Source: Astrocystis sublimbata
Lineage: Eukaryota; Ascomycota; Sordariomycetes; Xylariales; Xylariaceae
Direction: 5' to 3'
Length of the DNA stretch: 64,000 nucleotides
NCBI GenBank assembly: GCA_022453515.1
Contig: JAJNNY010000009.1
Coordinates: 248,001-312,000 of the forward strand
Each line of letters starts with the position of its first letter. Within the stretch, counting starts at the first letter, position 1. The position numbers were made by a program, and so were the translations under genes. The notes under the pieces are model-generated. The model had not been told where the DNA came from. It worked only from the letters and a program-made list of their open reading frames with translations, and made no database searches. Positions 35,625 to 49,041 of the stretch are shown one piece after another.

Positions 35625-36344
35625 TCCGAACCAGTCTTCAGTTTGTACCGGAAGGACGGTCTTGCACTATAGCAGGGAGAATCGGAAACGACGTGGTATG
35701 AGTCCTACGCTAGCATCTGGCTGGTGATATGGCGGAGCGTGCCAATGCGACGGGGACAGAAGCGGTGGACGCTGAGCTACACAGTATCCGGCATCTGGTC
35801 GGTCTGAGGGGTCGCAGACGATTACGGCTGATTGGAATGGGCAGTGGTTCGGCCGTGTCTTCGTACAGCCGACTCTATTTCCCGTATAGAAGTTCTCTTG
35901 TTGGGGGCTACTTGACTTGAGCTCCGGCGTCTTTGTGTGCAAAATCGTCGTCAGGCCGGCCGGAGGGGAATAGCTAGGAGCTATCCGAACATCCACACAA
36001 TGCGAGAGCTGTGCAACCAAGGCCCAGGGAGGGGGGGGGCAGACGGGAGAGCACAATGTAAGGGAAAGAAAGCAACGGACCGTGGCGAGAAGAAGAAGAG
36101 GAGAAATTGACGTAGGATAACGAAGAATGGAGTATGGAGAATGGGATGATCAAGGGTAGGTAGGTCAGGCTGCTGGGTAAGAAGTAAGTAAGTAGGTAGG
36201 TAGGTAGGCGGTAGAGATTCTGCGCGCAGGCCTTGCTTGAGAGATGGATGATGAGAAGTGGACGAGCAGCTGTAGCTGCATCAATGGTTGGCTGGGGCGG
36301 AGGAGGGCGTCTGTCGGTACGGCACGGTACCTACATAACCTACC

Positions 36345-36382
36345 TAGTGTACGGTACGGTGCGGTACGGTACGACACGTCAC
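36345..36382. repeat. GGTAC / TACGG short tandem repeat
   Basis: Imperfect copies of TACGG and GGTAC lie in tandem, with related units near 36318-36330 and 36400-36410. On the minus strand they read as a Tyr/Arg-rich frame, which is an artefact. Confidence 0.8.
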
Positions 36383-38150
36383 TGTGCGGCACAACCCCAG
36401 CACGGTACGGAGCAGGAGCAGGGCACAGGTGTGGGATGCGCATGCGCTATGGCGACAGCGGAGTTTGACTGTGCGCAGATGGACTGTGAACTGTGAGCTG
36501 TGGACTGCCCTGGACTCTGAGCGGAAGGACTGGGGACGGGACGGATCTACCATCTGCAATGTATACCTAGGTAGAGATACATGGAAATCCAGGTACTGCA
36601 AGTACTGTTCGGTGCTCAGTGCAAAAGCCTGTCCTTACAAATGCGCACTGCTGCTGTAGTAAAGGCGGTCGGCTGGTATAGTGCTTCCCTGCGGCAGCAC
36701 TCACGCCGGGCCTATGCCAAGCAGGTACCTGTCGACCTATCGACGTTACTTACGCATATGTACTTGAGTATGTATTGTATGCTGGCGCACTTGCTGCAGG
36801 TGAAGAGGCCTGAGCTGACGATTCTGGACCACGGCGCAAAGAGGCAAAGCGTTGGCTGCGACGGCCAGAGTTCGTCATAGCTTACCGGGCATAGCGTGTG
36901 TAGCGGTGCAGTAGTCTGTCTGTACGAGTAGTACTGGTACGAGTGCTCGTACACAACTCTGGGCTGGCACTCTTCATCTGAGCCCTCCTCTCGCCCACCT
37001 TGTGATCTTTTGTTGGACTCCTGGTCGGGCTCGTCAGGGTCCCTGGTCCCTGTTGTACGGTTGGGCAGCATTTCGCTAGGTAACATAGTAGGTACACCTA
37101 CCCTTGCTCGGCCCATGTGCCCTACCCCCACTAGGTACCTCGACTGCCTGGATGCCTGCTGGTCGCTGGCCTGGTGTCTACATGTACCTACCTACCTAAG
37201 ACTACCTGTACTCGTAGGTCTGTCCCCCTTGCGCAAGGAACACCCTTGGAAGGCCCGTTAAGCTTGGCGGCTTCTGGGCACGCTGCTTTGGAATCCAGGT
37301 GCGCCTCTTTGATTGGCCCGTCGCCCTTTTGGTCTTCGCCCGGTTTGATCGCCGACCACTTTTTCCAATCTACCATACGATCCGACAGACAATTCGACAA
37401 GTAGCTATAGTAGACCCTATAATTCAATCGTCTACCACGTAGTGGTCCCCGAACCACCCGGGATACGTCGTATCTCGAGGGCGACCTTCTCCTCGTCTTT
37501 TACCATGTCCATTGATGGCAATTGCCATGTTCCTTTACTGCGCGTAATATCAATTAAACTCGAAATTTGGATGATCACCACCCAGGCATCTATATTACTC
37601 ACTTCACCTTCCAACTTACTGTACAGGCAGGCATGAGTGCAGACATGAGCCCTCTGTACGTACCATACAGTATTGAGGTTGGATGATCAAATAATAGTAT
37701 TGCAGTAGTTGTCCAGGTGGTAAAGCTGCAGGTACTTATAGTACAAAAATGATATGCAGACGCTATCGATAATGTGCAGTATCTTGGTTTCAACGAAGCT
37801 GGGCGGATCTGCCTATATAGGTTAGTATACTTATCGATAGGTGTAACGGAAAGATGTTAGTGGAATGAGAAATGCCTGCACTGGCTAGATAGTAACATGG
37901 AGTACGAGAGATTGTCATTCGCACTGTCTATACCAGAGCCATAGCTACATACTACCTTGTATGTAGACTTTAAGAACTCTGTACGAGTAAGTCTGTAATA
38001 TAACATGCCTCGACAACTTTCTTGAGAGTCTTTCAACCTCGAAGCTGAACTATCGATGCTGTGGTGTGTGCTAGATATACTCGAGTTCCAAGTTCAGTGG
38101 GTAGTGTGATATGAAATGGCCTTGAGCCTGTACATAGTACGAGGTTATAG

Positions 38151-38394
38151 GGGTGTAAAAAGTCACCCCGCAAGTCACTGTGGGTACTGACAGGGGCCTT
38201 AGCCGCACTAGCAAACGTCGCGCGATTAGACCAGGGCGTGTAATAATAGCACTGTATAGCAATTTTGGGTGGTTTTGGGTGGGTTTAGTGGTTTTATGCC
38301 TGGTGGATTCCAATTGTGCAAGAAGAGTACTTCTTCGAGCTTTATAGGGGCCTTAGCGTCTCCACCCGGTACCTGGTGGGGTGACATTTTACCC
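38151..38394. mobile_element. Possible MITE-like remnant with imperfect terminal inverted repeats
   Basis: The left arm GGGTGTAAAAAGTCACCCC (38151-38169) matches, with two missing bases and one change, the reverse complement of the right arm at 38378-38394 (GGGTAAAATGTCACCCC). The interior is about 210 bp with no coding potential. GGGGCCTTAGC occurs inside twice in direct orientation (38193 and 38347). No clear target-site duplication flanks the arms, so chance or a decayed element are both possible. Confidence 0.35.
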
Positions 38395-41300
38395 AACCTA
38401 CACTTCGTATTCTCCTCGCGCTCTGTCGATTTATAACCAGCATCATCGTTGCTGTCGTCGTAGTCTAAATTAAAACATCTACTCCGTATCCTTTTCTGCG
38501 TGTACAGTATTGAGCATTGTGTCAAATGGCAGGGGAGTGAGTGCGAGAGATCAACATAGAATACCTACCAAACACACATGGGCATCCACTCTTATTTGAG
38601 TTTTGTACGCTATGCCCCCCATGAGTTAGTCGACTCAACGAAGAGAGTCTTGAGAGTCTTTCCATCCCAGTGTTTTTCCTTGCCGCCGGCAACTCACGAC
38701 GCTTCCTCAAGCATAACATACGCCGGTACTTGTCAAGCCTGGGATATCCACTCATTCCCTACTATATTCATTGGCATGTTTCTATGTTATACGTTACAGT
38801 CGAACATTTACATTGAGATCTGATTGTAGGAACGTTTCACGTCTCTGAAGCAGGTAGGTCCAAAAGCCCGCCACGGTTGTACATACGAACAGACGATGCC
38901 AATTCCTTCGCTGCCATTTCCTGTTTCAGCCGGGACCAGGTTCTCACATATAACGAATGACGTTGAGGCCGACGACAGCTCTACACCAACTCCGGGTCCG
39001 GGACGGCCTGTTGCTTGCTTCTAACCATCCGCGCATCGCCTTCTATTGCCTAACACAGCTATTATAGTCTTGTCTGGCATGTATCGAGGCCGTCGTGGCC
39101 TGATCGGTCGTTGTCTAGATTGTACCGGAGAATCTCGGCACATCGTTGCATTGGACCTTAGTACTCGTAATAAGGTCGTCGATGACATGTGAGTCGACCC
39201 TTGAAAGCAACACCCACTGAACTTCTTTTTTTTTTCTTCCCCTCTCTCCTCCTTCTTTGTAGTATTTGTGCAGTGGGGGAAACGAAGGCGGCTCGATTCG
39301 CGAGCTACCCGCTCATACCATTGCAGACCGGCCATAACCAAGCCAGCCTGCTGTTGAATAGTTGGTTAAGCGCTGCAATCTACATCTCATGGATGGCCAA
39401 TGGGGGCTACGGGGTTTACGGTGGCCTCATATCGTTGCATTAGCATATGCACAACAGAATTGCCTTGAGGCCAACTGCATACTACTCCACAAGCTTGTAA
39501 GGTTAGTCGAGTCAAGTCAAGTCAAGTCGCATTGCATTGCATCGCTAGTTCCAACCCCGATGCTGAAAAAGGCCGCACATGCTTCTTCCCGGATTTCCCG
39601 AGGAATCCTCGGGAATAAACTTGGCAGCACGCATGGAGACTCGAGGCGACTCACCGTTGCCATTGCGTACCATTGCGGATAGAGGCTCTATCTATTGTGG
39701 ATGTGAATGAAGCCTTGTTGTGTTGGTGTTGATACAGCGTAGAGCGAGCGCCAGAGGGCTCGATCAGATAAAAGGATTTTTGACGCGGGTGACTCGATCG
39801 AGGGTCGTATTCTGTCGACCTGATGGGGCAGGCCTGCCCGTTATTTTCGCAACAGAATACCCCAAGCATCGATGCCTACACTAGGTCATGGGCCGATGTT
39901 TCTCAACAGTCAGGCTCCCAAGTTCTCACCGATCTGTTTTTTTTTCTTTTTTTTTCACATGACATTCTTGCAATATGATGGCGACCTCTGCCTCACTTGC
40001 TAGGCAACTACTTGGGTAGTATGCAATCCCCGCGCCGTTATGCTTCACCATGCGCCTAGGTCATGGCTTGCATAGAGCAAAGTTTCAGAGGCAGCATGGG
40101 CGCTCTGGGCTGAAGAAGAAGAAGAAGCGGTGTCACTGAAGTGATTACTGTGTATTACAAGCGAGGCAGAGGTTGTTGCGTCTTGATTCCTACTAAGTAG
40201 TTAATTGGTGGCTGGTGGAGAACAACGAGATTACCGCGTCTTGCGATATGACAGATTGCACAACCGTTTTGTTGAGACATTGGCCACAAGGTTGTGTGAC
40301 ACTGACAATGCCTACTTTAGTGCCACACCAAAGATTAAAAATAAAAAGTCAGAAATTAAATAGTCTTCAATCTCTCATCAGTGGCGTACGGCTTCTCGGA
40401 AAGGCCCGCTAACTAATGGAACCTTAAATCAACATTTGATGACAGGTCAGTCTTGGCAGGAGGCCGCTCTATAACAATTATTTGCAAGCTCATCTTCAGG
40501 GAAAGCAGAGTCAGCTGTCCGCTTTTTTCCTTCTCAAGAGGAACTACTAGTATGATCATTGATCGGATTGGGATATGCCACAGAGTCGGATAGTGCAGTC
40601 TATGCTGGGCGTCATGCTCCGCCGGTCATCCTCCTTGTGCTCTTGACACTCAAGTCAAGAGTAGTGATTCTCCGCATACAATTACATGAGAGTGTCCGAC
40701 TCCAGGATAGCCAAACTCTACAACGTCCGATGACCCTCTCACCTGCGGGCTTGTCGCATTATTTGCGTCAACGAGTTCCCGCACTGCGGCTGTAAGAGGC
40801 TGTGAATGTGTTAAAGTGTCGTGATTCATCGTCATCTAGATTGCCGATGTCCGCAGGGGCATTTACCAGGGTCGAACAATTCCCCGTTCGGTACACTGAT
40901 GATTCTCATGAGGAACGCAGCCACGCCATGCTACCTACGTGTAGGCAGGTATCCTTATCTGTGAGGCGTAGCCGTCACGCAATCGTAGGTCAGATCCCAC
41001 GATTTACCACGTATCATGTACGCGTCGCCTGAGGAAGTAGGTATATCGATTCGAGACCGTGCAGGGTGGCCGTGCATGTGCATACACAAATGGACGGAAA
41101 TCGACGGAACATCGACAGACAAGATGAGTTCTGATCAGTCAATGATCAGTGCGGAGCATCACACACCGCCTAAATCTACACGTCCAATCGAGCACTCACC
41201 GGGCGTTCATTCCTCCCCGCCCTCACCTTGTTCACCTTGGGGGATTCCTTTTCTCGAGTCTCGGTCGGTTGCTCGGGAGGCGGTCAACTATTGCCAAACA

Positions 41301-43309
41301 CTACCTACATAGGTACCAGGTGCACCCTGCCTGTCTATAGATCTAGGAGGCGGCCGTGCTGAGGCATCAGACACATCCATGACGGACCATGAGCAGACAT
41401 GTGAAAAGCTGAAGCCACGCCACGTGGGCTTTTGAAACCGTTTGAATTCTCCATCTTCTCGTCTTCCCTGCCCGGCAGACAAAAAGTGGGCGGCGGAACG
41501 CGCGCAAAAGGCATTGCCTTGTACGATGCCAACGAGCGATCGCCCAACGGTCCAGCCGCCGGCGAAGGAGCGCATTCATCATCAATTCATCGTGGACAAT
41601 CTACGATTAGCTCTCCAAATGAGCTTGCCTCGCTTGCCAGGCCCTAGCCTTGCTAGGCTGCAACTATGCGGTGGTTATGCGAACGGAAGCAACACTTGCG
41701 CAGCTCTATCCAACGTGCATCCAAGCCCTGCTGATCTTTGCCAAGGCAGGGTGGCCGAACCGACATCCAAGACGGTCGGTCAGGATCTAGGAAGTCTCAG
41801 AGATCACCACGCGTCCTTCCGAGCTTGTCAGGGAACCATGTCGGGGATGAGTCTCTGATCAGCAACCAAGACGAGCAAGAGCGCTGAAAACCGTGCTCAA
41901 CCGTCAGTGCACATTATTGTCAAACAACCGTCTGGGTGCGTCCAACTAATGCCTCATTACCAACAATCTTACAAAGACATCGAGAACTCCTGAAAATAGT
42001 AGCACAGCTGATACTGCCTGCACCGGCCACAGCTCCCGAGTTGGGATAGCTAGCAATTAGCCGAAATGCTGCGTATCCTGGTTTTAATTATAGCAACTGG
42101 CAAGGCTGGGGGGGATGTTGCGTAAACCTAAGTGCCTAGGTAGTGTTAGAAGTACCTGGGTTGCTGGGATACACAGATACTCGCACACAACAAAATCGTG
42201 TATGTTACCCTAGGTGCGCCATGCATTCATCCCAAACACTAGCGAGATTTACAACGAGCATCTCTTTCGGACTTCACTTGGATGAACCGGTGTTCCCCCT
42301 AGCAGAACTCTTAGCATCTCGGCATGTATGTTGCAGCAGGACCTCAGCACAAACGTCAGCACACGAGACGGGTGGCGAGTGGTACTGTAGTTGGACATAC
42401 ACGGGAGTAATAGTAAATAGTGTTATGCCAGCCCTCGCCGAGCTCGCCAGCCCAGAACTGGCTTAGATCCTGACACTTGTTGCTGACAAGGGGGTCCGAT
42501 CCAGAGCAACCCCTCATTTTGTCTCCAAGCCCTGGACGGGGCCGACGGGGCCATGGAAAATTTCCCACGCGAGTGAGAGTAAGCGAAGATAGCAATGGAG
42601 CAGCAATGGAGTCGGCCCTCAACGACCGGCATTTGCCATGTGAGGTTTTTCGACGGGATCGGCGCAACATGGAGAGCTTGAGAGCCACGAGGCCATGAGA
42701 GTGACTCGCCAGCCACCGTAGCCCAGCCTGAAAGTTCTTGGCGGTGAGCGAAGCACAACGAGATTGTTGATCATCTACGAATAACTCATCTGCCAAGAGG
42801 CTGTTTCATCCACAGGCCACCTGCACCTGTCGAGTGGTGTGTCTGTCTGTGTGGGCGATACCTTCCTTACTTTTAGAGAACCAATGCCGAGGTACTATGG
42901 TATGTAGTCTGTAGATGCATCGGCACTTCTACCATAGTACGTCAGAATATCTCGAGCAAAGAAGGGGATGATGTAAACTTGACTTGACTCGAACTCAACT
43001 TACATACTTAGGTATGTACAGCTTGCTTGGCTACGGTTCGCTCACTCTGTAGTCATGCTTCCTGACCAATGCGGAAGCTTACCCAAGGGGCCAAGGTAGG
43101 CGAGGTAGGTACCTACCTAGGTACATGACCTCGTACAACTCGTACGAGTATACTGCCAAGTTCTAACAGCACTCGTAGCAGCACTGAACAGTGGGCACAG
43201 GCGTCGGGAGCAGACCCCTCGACCCCGGCCGAGTCCGCTCAGCATGAGTTCGCGCCATGATGCCGAGCATGCCAACCCCACACTTTTCAGATTGAATTTT
43301 ATGGGGTCG

Positions 43310-43356
43310 CTGTCGAAGGTGTCGAGGGTGTCAAGGGTGTCAAGGGTGTCAGGGTC
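43310..43356. repeat. GTGTCAAGG-type short tandem repeat
   Basis: About four copies of a 10-base unit (variants of GTGTCAAGGG) lie directly in tandem without spacers. It is a short minisatellite in the gene-poor region. Confidence 0.85.
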
Positions 43357-46300
43357 TAGGATCTCTCGAACATGATACATATCAATACTACCTACCTACC
43401 GAGCCTACCCGCCTACGGAGTACCTCGATGCAGACAACGAAACACTGCGTGAGCAGAGGCCAACAAGTCCCTCCCTCGCAACGGCTAGAGCACATCACGC
43501 CATGTCATAATCGCAATGCTCGTTAAGTCTCAGCAGGCGAGGCAGGGTGCTGTGCCTTCTTGTACCATTCCGCCTGCATAGGTAGCCGTCGTCGTCGTCG
43601 TCGGGCCTGCGTGAGATGCAAGCACAATGCCAACGAAGAAGTCATCTACTGTATCTCATGGACCTACTTACCTACCTAGGTCATCTTCCGATGGACAGGG
43701 TTGCTAGCAGGGGCACAGACTTGAAAAGGGGAAAGTGAGACACAAATCACGATAGAAGCAAGATAGAAGGCTTCGAGAACCGACATGCGAGCGACATGAT
43801 CGTCATTGCCGGAGCTACCGATGCCTCGCCATTGATTGCTGCTGGGGTCTGGGTATGCCACCTACCGAACTCACATACTTTCCTAAGTAGGTGTGCTCAA
43901 CACCACTGGCCAGCTCGCCAAGGCAGAAGAAGACCAGGGCAGAGGAAGACCAGGGCAGACGACCGGGGCACTCGACCGCCGACACTGCAAGGCCGGTACG
44001 GTGCATCGGCCGTTTGCAGACAGCGCAGTCAGTGCCCAAGGTACCGTACCACCTGGCCACACACACTCCATGCATGTAATAAGCATGGACATCCAACGCA
44101 TTCTGCCGACTCCAGATTCCGTCCGGACACTGCGGAAGATGAAGGGCACAATATCATACTATCACATTAAAGCGTACCACACGAGAGAAGCGAATCCCGC
44201 AATCTATCCCACACCCACAACCGTTTCATTAGCTCGAATCCCCCAACTTATGCGTTGGAACTTGGGCCGGAGGCTAGGAGAGTGGAAACATCGGACGCCG
44301 AGGATAACGGATTGCTACCCGCGCTCACTATCCATGTGCCAAAGCTTTTCGGTGACATGATCCATGATTGTACGGATGCGTTATCAAACTTGGAGAAGAC
44401 GACTGTCCAGCCAGCTCCTCGTAGCTCCGGGGTGGCCCCCCTTTGTTTGCGGCTGACCACGTGTTATGCCTGTCCACCTTCGCAGTAGCTACGGATACTT
44501 GTCATTGACCATCAATTCCTCCGACAGCAAGGGTTGCGCGGTAGTGGCATTCGTTGCATGGACGTTGCCGAGACTCGCCGGCCCCCCTCGCTGCGATATC
44601 GTACATTGCCTCGATCGTATCACGTACCTTCGACCGGCGTTGACCGCAATGCATACCTGCCATGCTGCGTTCCATTCATGAGCACAGGCGGGCACGGCAG
44701 ATGGTTATCAGTCTTTCTAGTGTCGTACTTGCAGATTGCCAGCTGTTCATGACGTGCCTACCGGAATTACTGGCCCCCTGGGTACATCGTATGCAGCTGC
44801 ACCGATTCAGTAGCCGGAGAACAAGGCACGGATCGAGTCGTATCAATGCATCGAGTTCGAACGAACCACTACTAACACCGCATCCTATCGGCATTAACCA
44901 ACACACTGCTCACATGAAGTTCAGCTCACATAAAACAGGAACACCAACAATGCGTCGGAGTTACGGACGGTCATATGCTGGCAGGCAGTCCAATGCAACG
45001 TCGGTTCTTCACCACACCGAAGAAGATGAACAACTTCGTTTCAATTGAATCCCACTCAATCAAGTGGGTATCATTCGCGAGAGCCTCAGCATGGGGGCCT
45101 CGCAGAGTTCTCGTGGCAACATGTGCTCGGCTCGGTAAAGGCCAATCAACTACTGTATATTCAGCTAACCCTGCTTTCACATCATGTAGAAGTCATGCCC
45201 GAATGTCACCAGACATTGAAGCTCGTGGACAGTGGACACTAACGTCGTAACTCATGAATATGCCCAGCCTCTAGCTGAGCCTGGTACCGGTATGGCAATC
45301 TCACTCCATCGATCCTAATGAAGATGACGACTGCCGACCCGTCTGAATTGTACAGTACTTCACTGGTACCGTAGTATTCCCTCAGTACTCCGTTACTACC
45401 ACCCCAGCACACCGCTTCTAGCAGACAACGTCCATCCAAGGACGTCGCAAACCTGGATATCCATTTATATCCAGCCACATAAGAATCTCACTGAGTCAAC
45501 ACACCCTCCAACTGGAATAATTACATGATTCATGTGCTAGGTATCACAATCTTTACCTCGTTGTTGACATGTTCAGGCGTTGCTGCATACTGTAGGAGTC
45601 CGAGGTCCGAAAAACGTCGTCTCGACAATCTCATACATATTGCCACCATACCCACCTAAGTTGCCACCAGGACAAAGACTCAAACTATTGATCGTAGATC
45701 CTCAGGATACTGTAAAGATGGATGGGAAGGGGGCCAGGCGCTTGTTATCAATAGATTATGTATGTATTGATTATAGTGATTTTCTCATAAACACCTAACC
45801 TAGGTACCAGGTTGTATCACTTCTTACGTGCAGCCCATCTCATGGATCTAGCACGATCCCGAGCGTCTGTATGGTTTCCATTTCTGAGATCGATATATTT
45901 AATATAAATCGTGTAAAAACTTACAACAAAGGATAACATAAATAAATCAATGACCATTGACGAACCGGAATTCTGCCTAGGTAGTCCCTAGCGGAAGTGT
46001 ATAAGGATAAGTAACCTAAGCATCCAGTTAGGTAGCTACGGGAAGGGACGTTGATAACGTAAATGTATCGCGGCCTTAGGCTGTGCTACTCGAGCGAGAG
46101 AATATGCTGCTGAATCCTACTATAAAGCTCCCTCATGGACAATTATCGAATAGGTGTAAGGTTCACATATAGCAAACATGCCCGGACTCGAATATAGTAT
46201 TCAACAAGCCTTTGGGGATACACAAGCATATCTGGATAAGGTTGGAGGTGCTCTATGGTAGGTAGAGCCAGGCGAGAGGGTCCTACCTCTCGCACGGTCT

Positions 46301-46711
46301 TATGTGCTAATGTAAAGTGTTACAAACTAAGGCACTTTGCAATTGAAGCCAAAAAAAACGGAGTCGAAATGGTGTATATGTGAAGCGTGATGGTGTAAGA
46401 GTGAAGGAATATGTTGGGTGGCACTGAACAATGGGCTATGTAGCTGCAAGACAGTCCGTTTGCTGGCAGTGTTAGCTGCCTGGTACTGAGAGTCTATATC
46501 AGAACATATATTCGGTAAGGAACAGGACTTCTTCAAACACGTAAATTGCTAAGCTTGGGTAAGAATGACTGTTGATGTTGACAACTGTCTCGAGGTGGCG
46601 TGCCACGGTATGGTCGCGAGAACTACCGAGCAAGTAATCTGATAGTGTTACATAGAACATCAACGAATTCATCTACTACGCAGCGGTCCCATCATGCATT
46701 AATACGATCCA

Positions 46712-47854
46712 TTAAGGCCAGACTTCAACGGTCTCCCACTCGCCCTGCCCCTTCCCATGCATAACGCCAACATACGTGTGTAACCATCTTCTGCCGTGCT
46801 CGGGGTCACTCAGATCCGTCTGATCAATCTCATCCGGCACAATGACGACGACGCGGAAGTTCGCTCTCGCCACAGGATCATCGAGATCCGTGACCTGCTG
46901 TCCCAGCGCAAGTCCATCGCCCTCGACGGGCTGCGACACGGGGCGTCCAGGCGGCGGATTGCGGAACGTGCCACGCATCATGGGGGAGAGGTTCCCGAAG
47001 TGCGCCGTGATCTCGCGGGCGAAGCTCCAGTTCTTGTCCCCGCCTTGCCGGCGCATCCGGCTCTTCAGCAATGCCATGACCTCTCTGCCTTCGGAAGAAC
47101 TCTCGATATCGGGTGCGAGCACATACGCACGTCCACGCACTCGCCACTGGACAGCGGGCTTACTAGTCCAGAACGTAGCCTCCACCACGGCGCCGCCGCC
47201 TGACCCTTTGAGCTTCTCCTCTCTCGTCTTTATGGGCACTTCTGGGGTCTTCTTCCCTCTTTCCCTCCGTAAGCCCTCCTCCCAGAGCTCCTCGCCTACC
47301 ATTCCTGTCGTGGGGGATTTCGGGTCAGATCCCCGAGCCGACCTAAGGTCCAAATCGATTCCGTCCTCCCACTAAAGTCACACCAGGGGGTTAGTCATCG
47401 ATGTCCGGGGCTCAAGTAGACAAACAGCACACAGCTCACTCTTCTCGGCCTTTGCGATGACCTCAAAGGCGGAGACGTGAGCGTCTGTTTGTCTTTGCAG
47501 CGGGTGGCTGCGACATAATATCAAACTCGGGAAGAAAACACTCACGAGTTCCGCCATCTTATCCATGCGCACATCCGTCGTGAAAGTCAGTATATCACTC
47601 TCCCAAACCCCCTTCGGGTTAAGCTCCGCATCGTTCTTGGGGTTCACATCCATGTTGGCCAGCAGGCCGCGGAAGATACACGTCCGCGAGCGCGGGTAGT
47701 ATTGTGGCGCGGTGAGGATCGACGAGCGTCTCTCTCTGGCGCCGGCACCGGAGGCACGGCGGAGGGTCGCGAGATTGAACTCGGGCGAGTCCATGGTCTC
47801 GACGTTTGAGAGGAAGGCGCTGCGCCAAGGAGCACCTGACGGCGGCGGAGACAT
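46712..47854 (-). CDS. Pyridoxamine-phosphate-oxidase-like flavoprotein (Alr4036 type)
   Basis: This family has a split-barrel FMN-binding domain; its enzyme activity in fungi is not established, so it should not be read as the vitamin B6 oxidase itself. Exons 47546-47854 and 46712-47371 give 322 residues. The N-terminal part has APWRSAFLSNVETMDSPEF, then PRSRTCIFRGLLANM and the strand LTFTTDVRMDKMAEL, which is the usual FMN-barrel order. After the 174-bp intron come EATFWTSKPAVQWRVRGRAY and the C-terminal strand FRVVVIVPDEIDQTDL. A Lys/Glu-rich insert (about 113-150) after the junction is longer than I would expect in the family. The frame stays open upstream for 47 codons with ATGs that would add a basic stretch (VATRLTRLTAHL), so a mitochondrial form is possible. 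I chose the ATG nearest the domain (MSPPPSGAPW). Confidence 0.88.
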
Positions 47855-49041
47855 TGCGCTTGCTGACCTTATGACTGTGGCGTGAAGACTGGGTGCAGTG
47901 TGAGAAGCGTGCATGTGATGGTGAGGTTGCAGATGAGCAGTGAGCCGTGTGAGTCGCGTTGCTACTGCCGCGTTGGTGATGTTGGGATTCAACAAATCCG
48001 ACTACGTGGGATTGTTGGCGATAGGAAGCTATCCAGTGGGACTGTATGATGATTGTCAGTCTTCAAGACGCAGAGCGGGAGGACACAACAAGACGTGGGA
48101 TTATCTTACTCGGTTCAACAGCCTGCGTCTGTGGACTGGTGCAAGCTCAGATGTCACAGTCGGGCGTACTCGTAGACACGATGTTGTAGAACGAATGAGG
48201 TAGCTGGGTAACAGCTTGGAGGAGGGGTCGTTCTGCTGTACACCCACGCCCCGACTGCCTTGGACGACCGTTGGAACCTTCAGGCTGTAGAAGTGAACTC
48301 TGTACACCTACCAGGTAGGTAATGAGAATTGTACCTAGGGCAGCCAGCTCTTCCTGTGTAACTGTGACGTCATACACTCGTCACTTGGTCTTCCTGAAAA
48401 CGCCAGATATGTATCACGAAATCAACTTGTAACAATAGTACGAAATTCGTGGCGAGGCAATCGCCATTAAAGGTCATAATATTACACTAGGTACACAGAT
48501 CACATTGGTGTAGACTTTCGAAGGATGTGTGTGTCAGCGTTCAAAGACCCAAGCAACCAAGTGCCGAACCCCGCCACCATCATGCATGCATGGTTGTTGG
48601 GCTGTTCGTCAATTGTAGCTGGGTAACAGTCACAGGCATGGTCACATCTACATCAAAACCAACACCCAAAAATGAATCATCGATATTGATACACGTTATA
48701 CCTAATAATATATTCAGAGTACGCATTTAACATGCATACACATCATTCTATATAGACCATAAATAATACATGTATACCTAATAGTTGGCCACATACGTAT
48801 AAACATACGGAAATGTCCAACCCACCCACACAACGCCACAACACCACCAAAATGCACTTAGGTGCTTAAAGATCATTCACTCATGAGCGGCGTGAGCCTT
48901 GCGGATATCTTGTGACAGATATTCTTATCTAGCTGAAAAAAACAAACGAGGGAAAAAGATATCTAAACTTTTGATTCCACCCAAGTCAAATCTGAAAGGT
49001 ATATAAACACGGCTTGATAGATATAACTCTCGCCGTTCCGA
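47855..49041. other. Intergenic, URA2 3' flank and flavoprotein promoter
   Basis: Both neighbours are on the minus strand. The right part is AT-rich with TATA/CATACA runs (48680-48800), in keeping with the 3' untranslated region of URA2. An ACCTACCAGGTAGGT inverted pair lies at 48305-48319. No gene is supported. Confidence 0.6.

Larger units (their letters stand above)
35625..46711. other. 11-kb gene-poor region
   Basis: No open frame here has a recognisable domain, and none gives a consistent splice structure. The longest are about 140-155 codons and overlap others on both strands. Contents that can be named are TACGG-type repeats (36345-36380), a possible small inverted-repeat element (38151-38394), short tandem repeats at 39500-39530, 43310-43355 and 43585-43603, and ACCTAGGT motifs at 36565, 43115, 43674 and 45798. 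The part at 45880-46000 is AT-rich. The left end holds the promoter of the gene starting at 35624, and the right end the 3' flank of the flavoprotein gene. It may include lineage-specific or decayed genes that cannot be seen without comparison. Confidence 0.55.

Noticed and set aside
36165..36443. Tyr/Arg-rich open frame on the minus strand
   Set aside because: It is produced by TACGG/GGTAC tandem repeats.
42356..42796. 146-codon open frame in the gene-poor region
   Set aside because: It overlaps other open frames on both strands and shows no domain or intron signals.
43310..43356. Short repeats considered as a CRISPR array
   Set aside because: The units are 10 bases, directly in tandem and without spacers, in a fungal nuclear genome; they form a minisatellite.
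44255..44488. Protein-like stretch (ALTIHVPKLFGDMIHDCTDALSNLEK region)
   Set aside because: It looks ordered over about 50 residues but has no start codon, no joining exons and stops shortly after. It is too short to call a gene or pseudogene.
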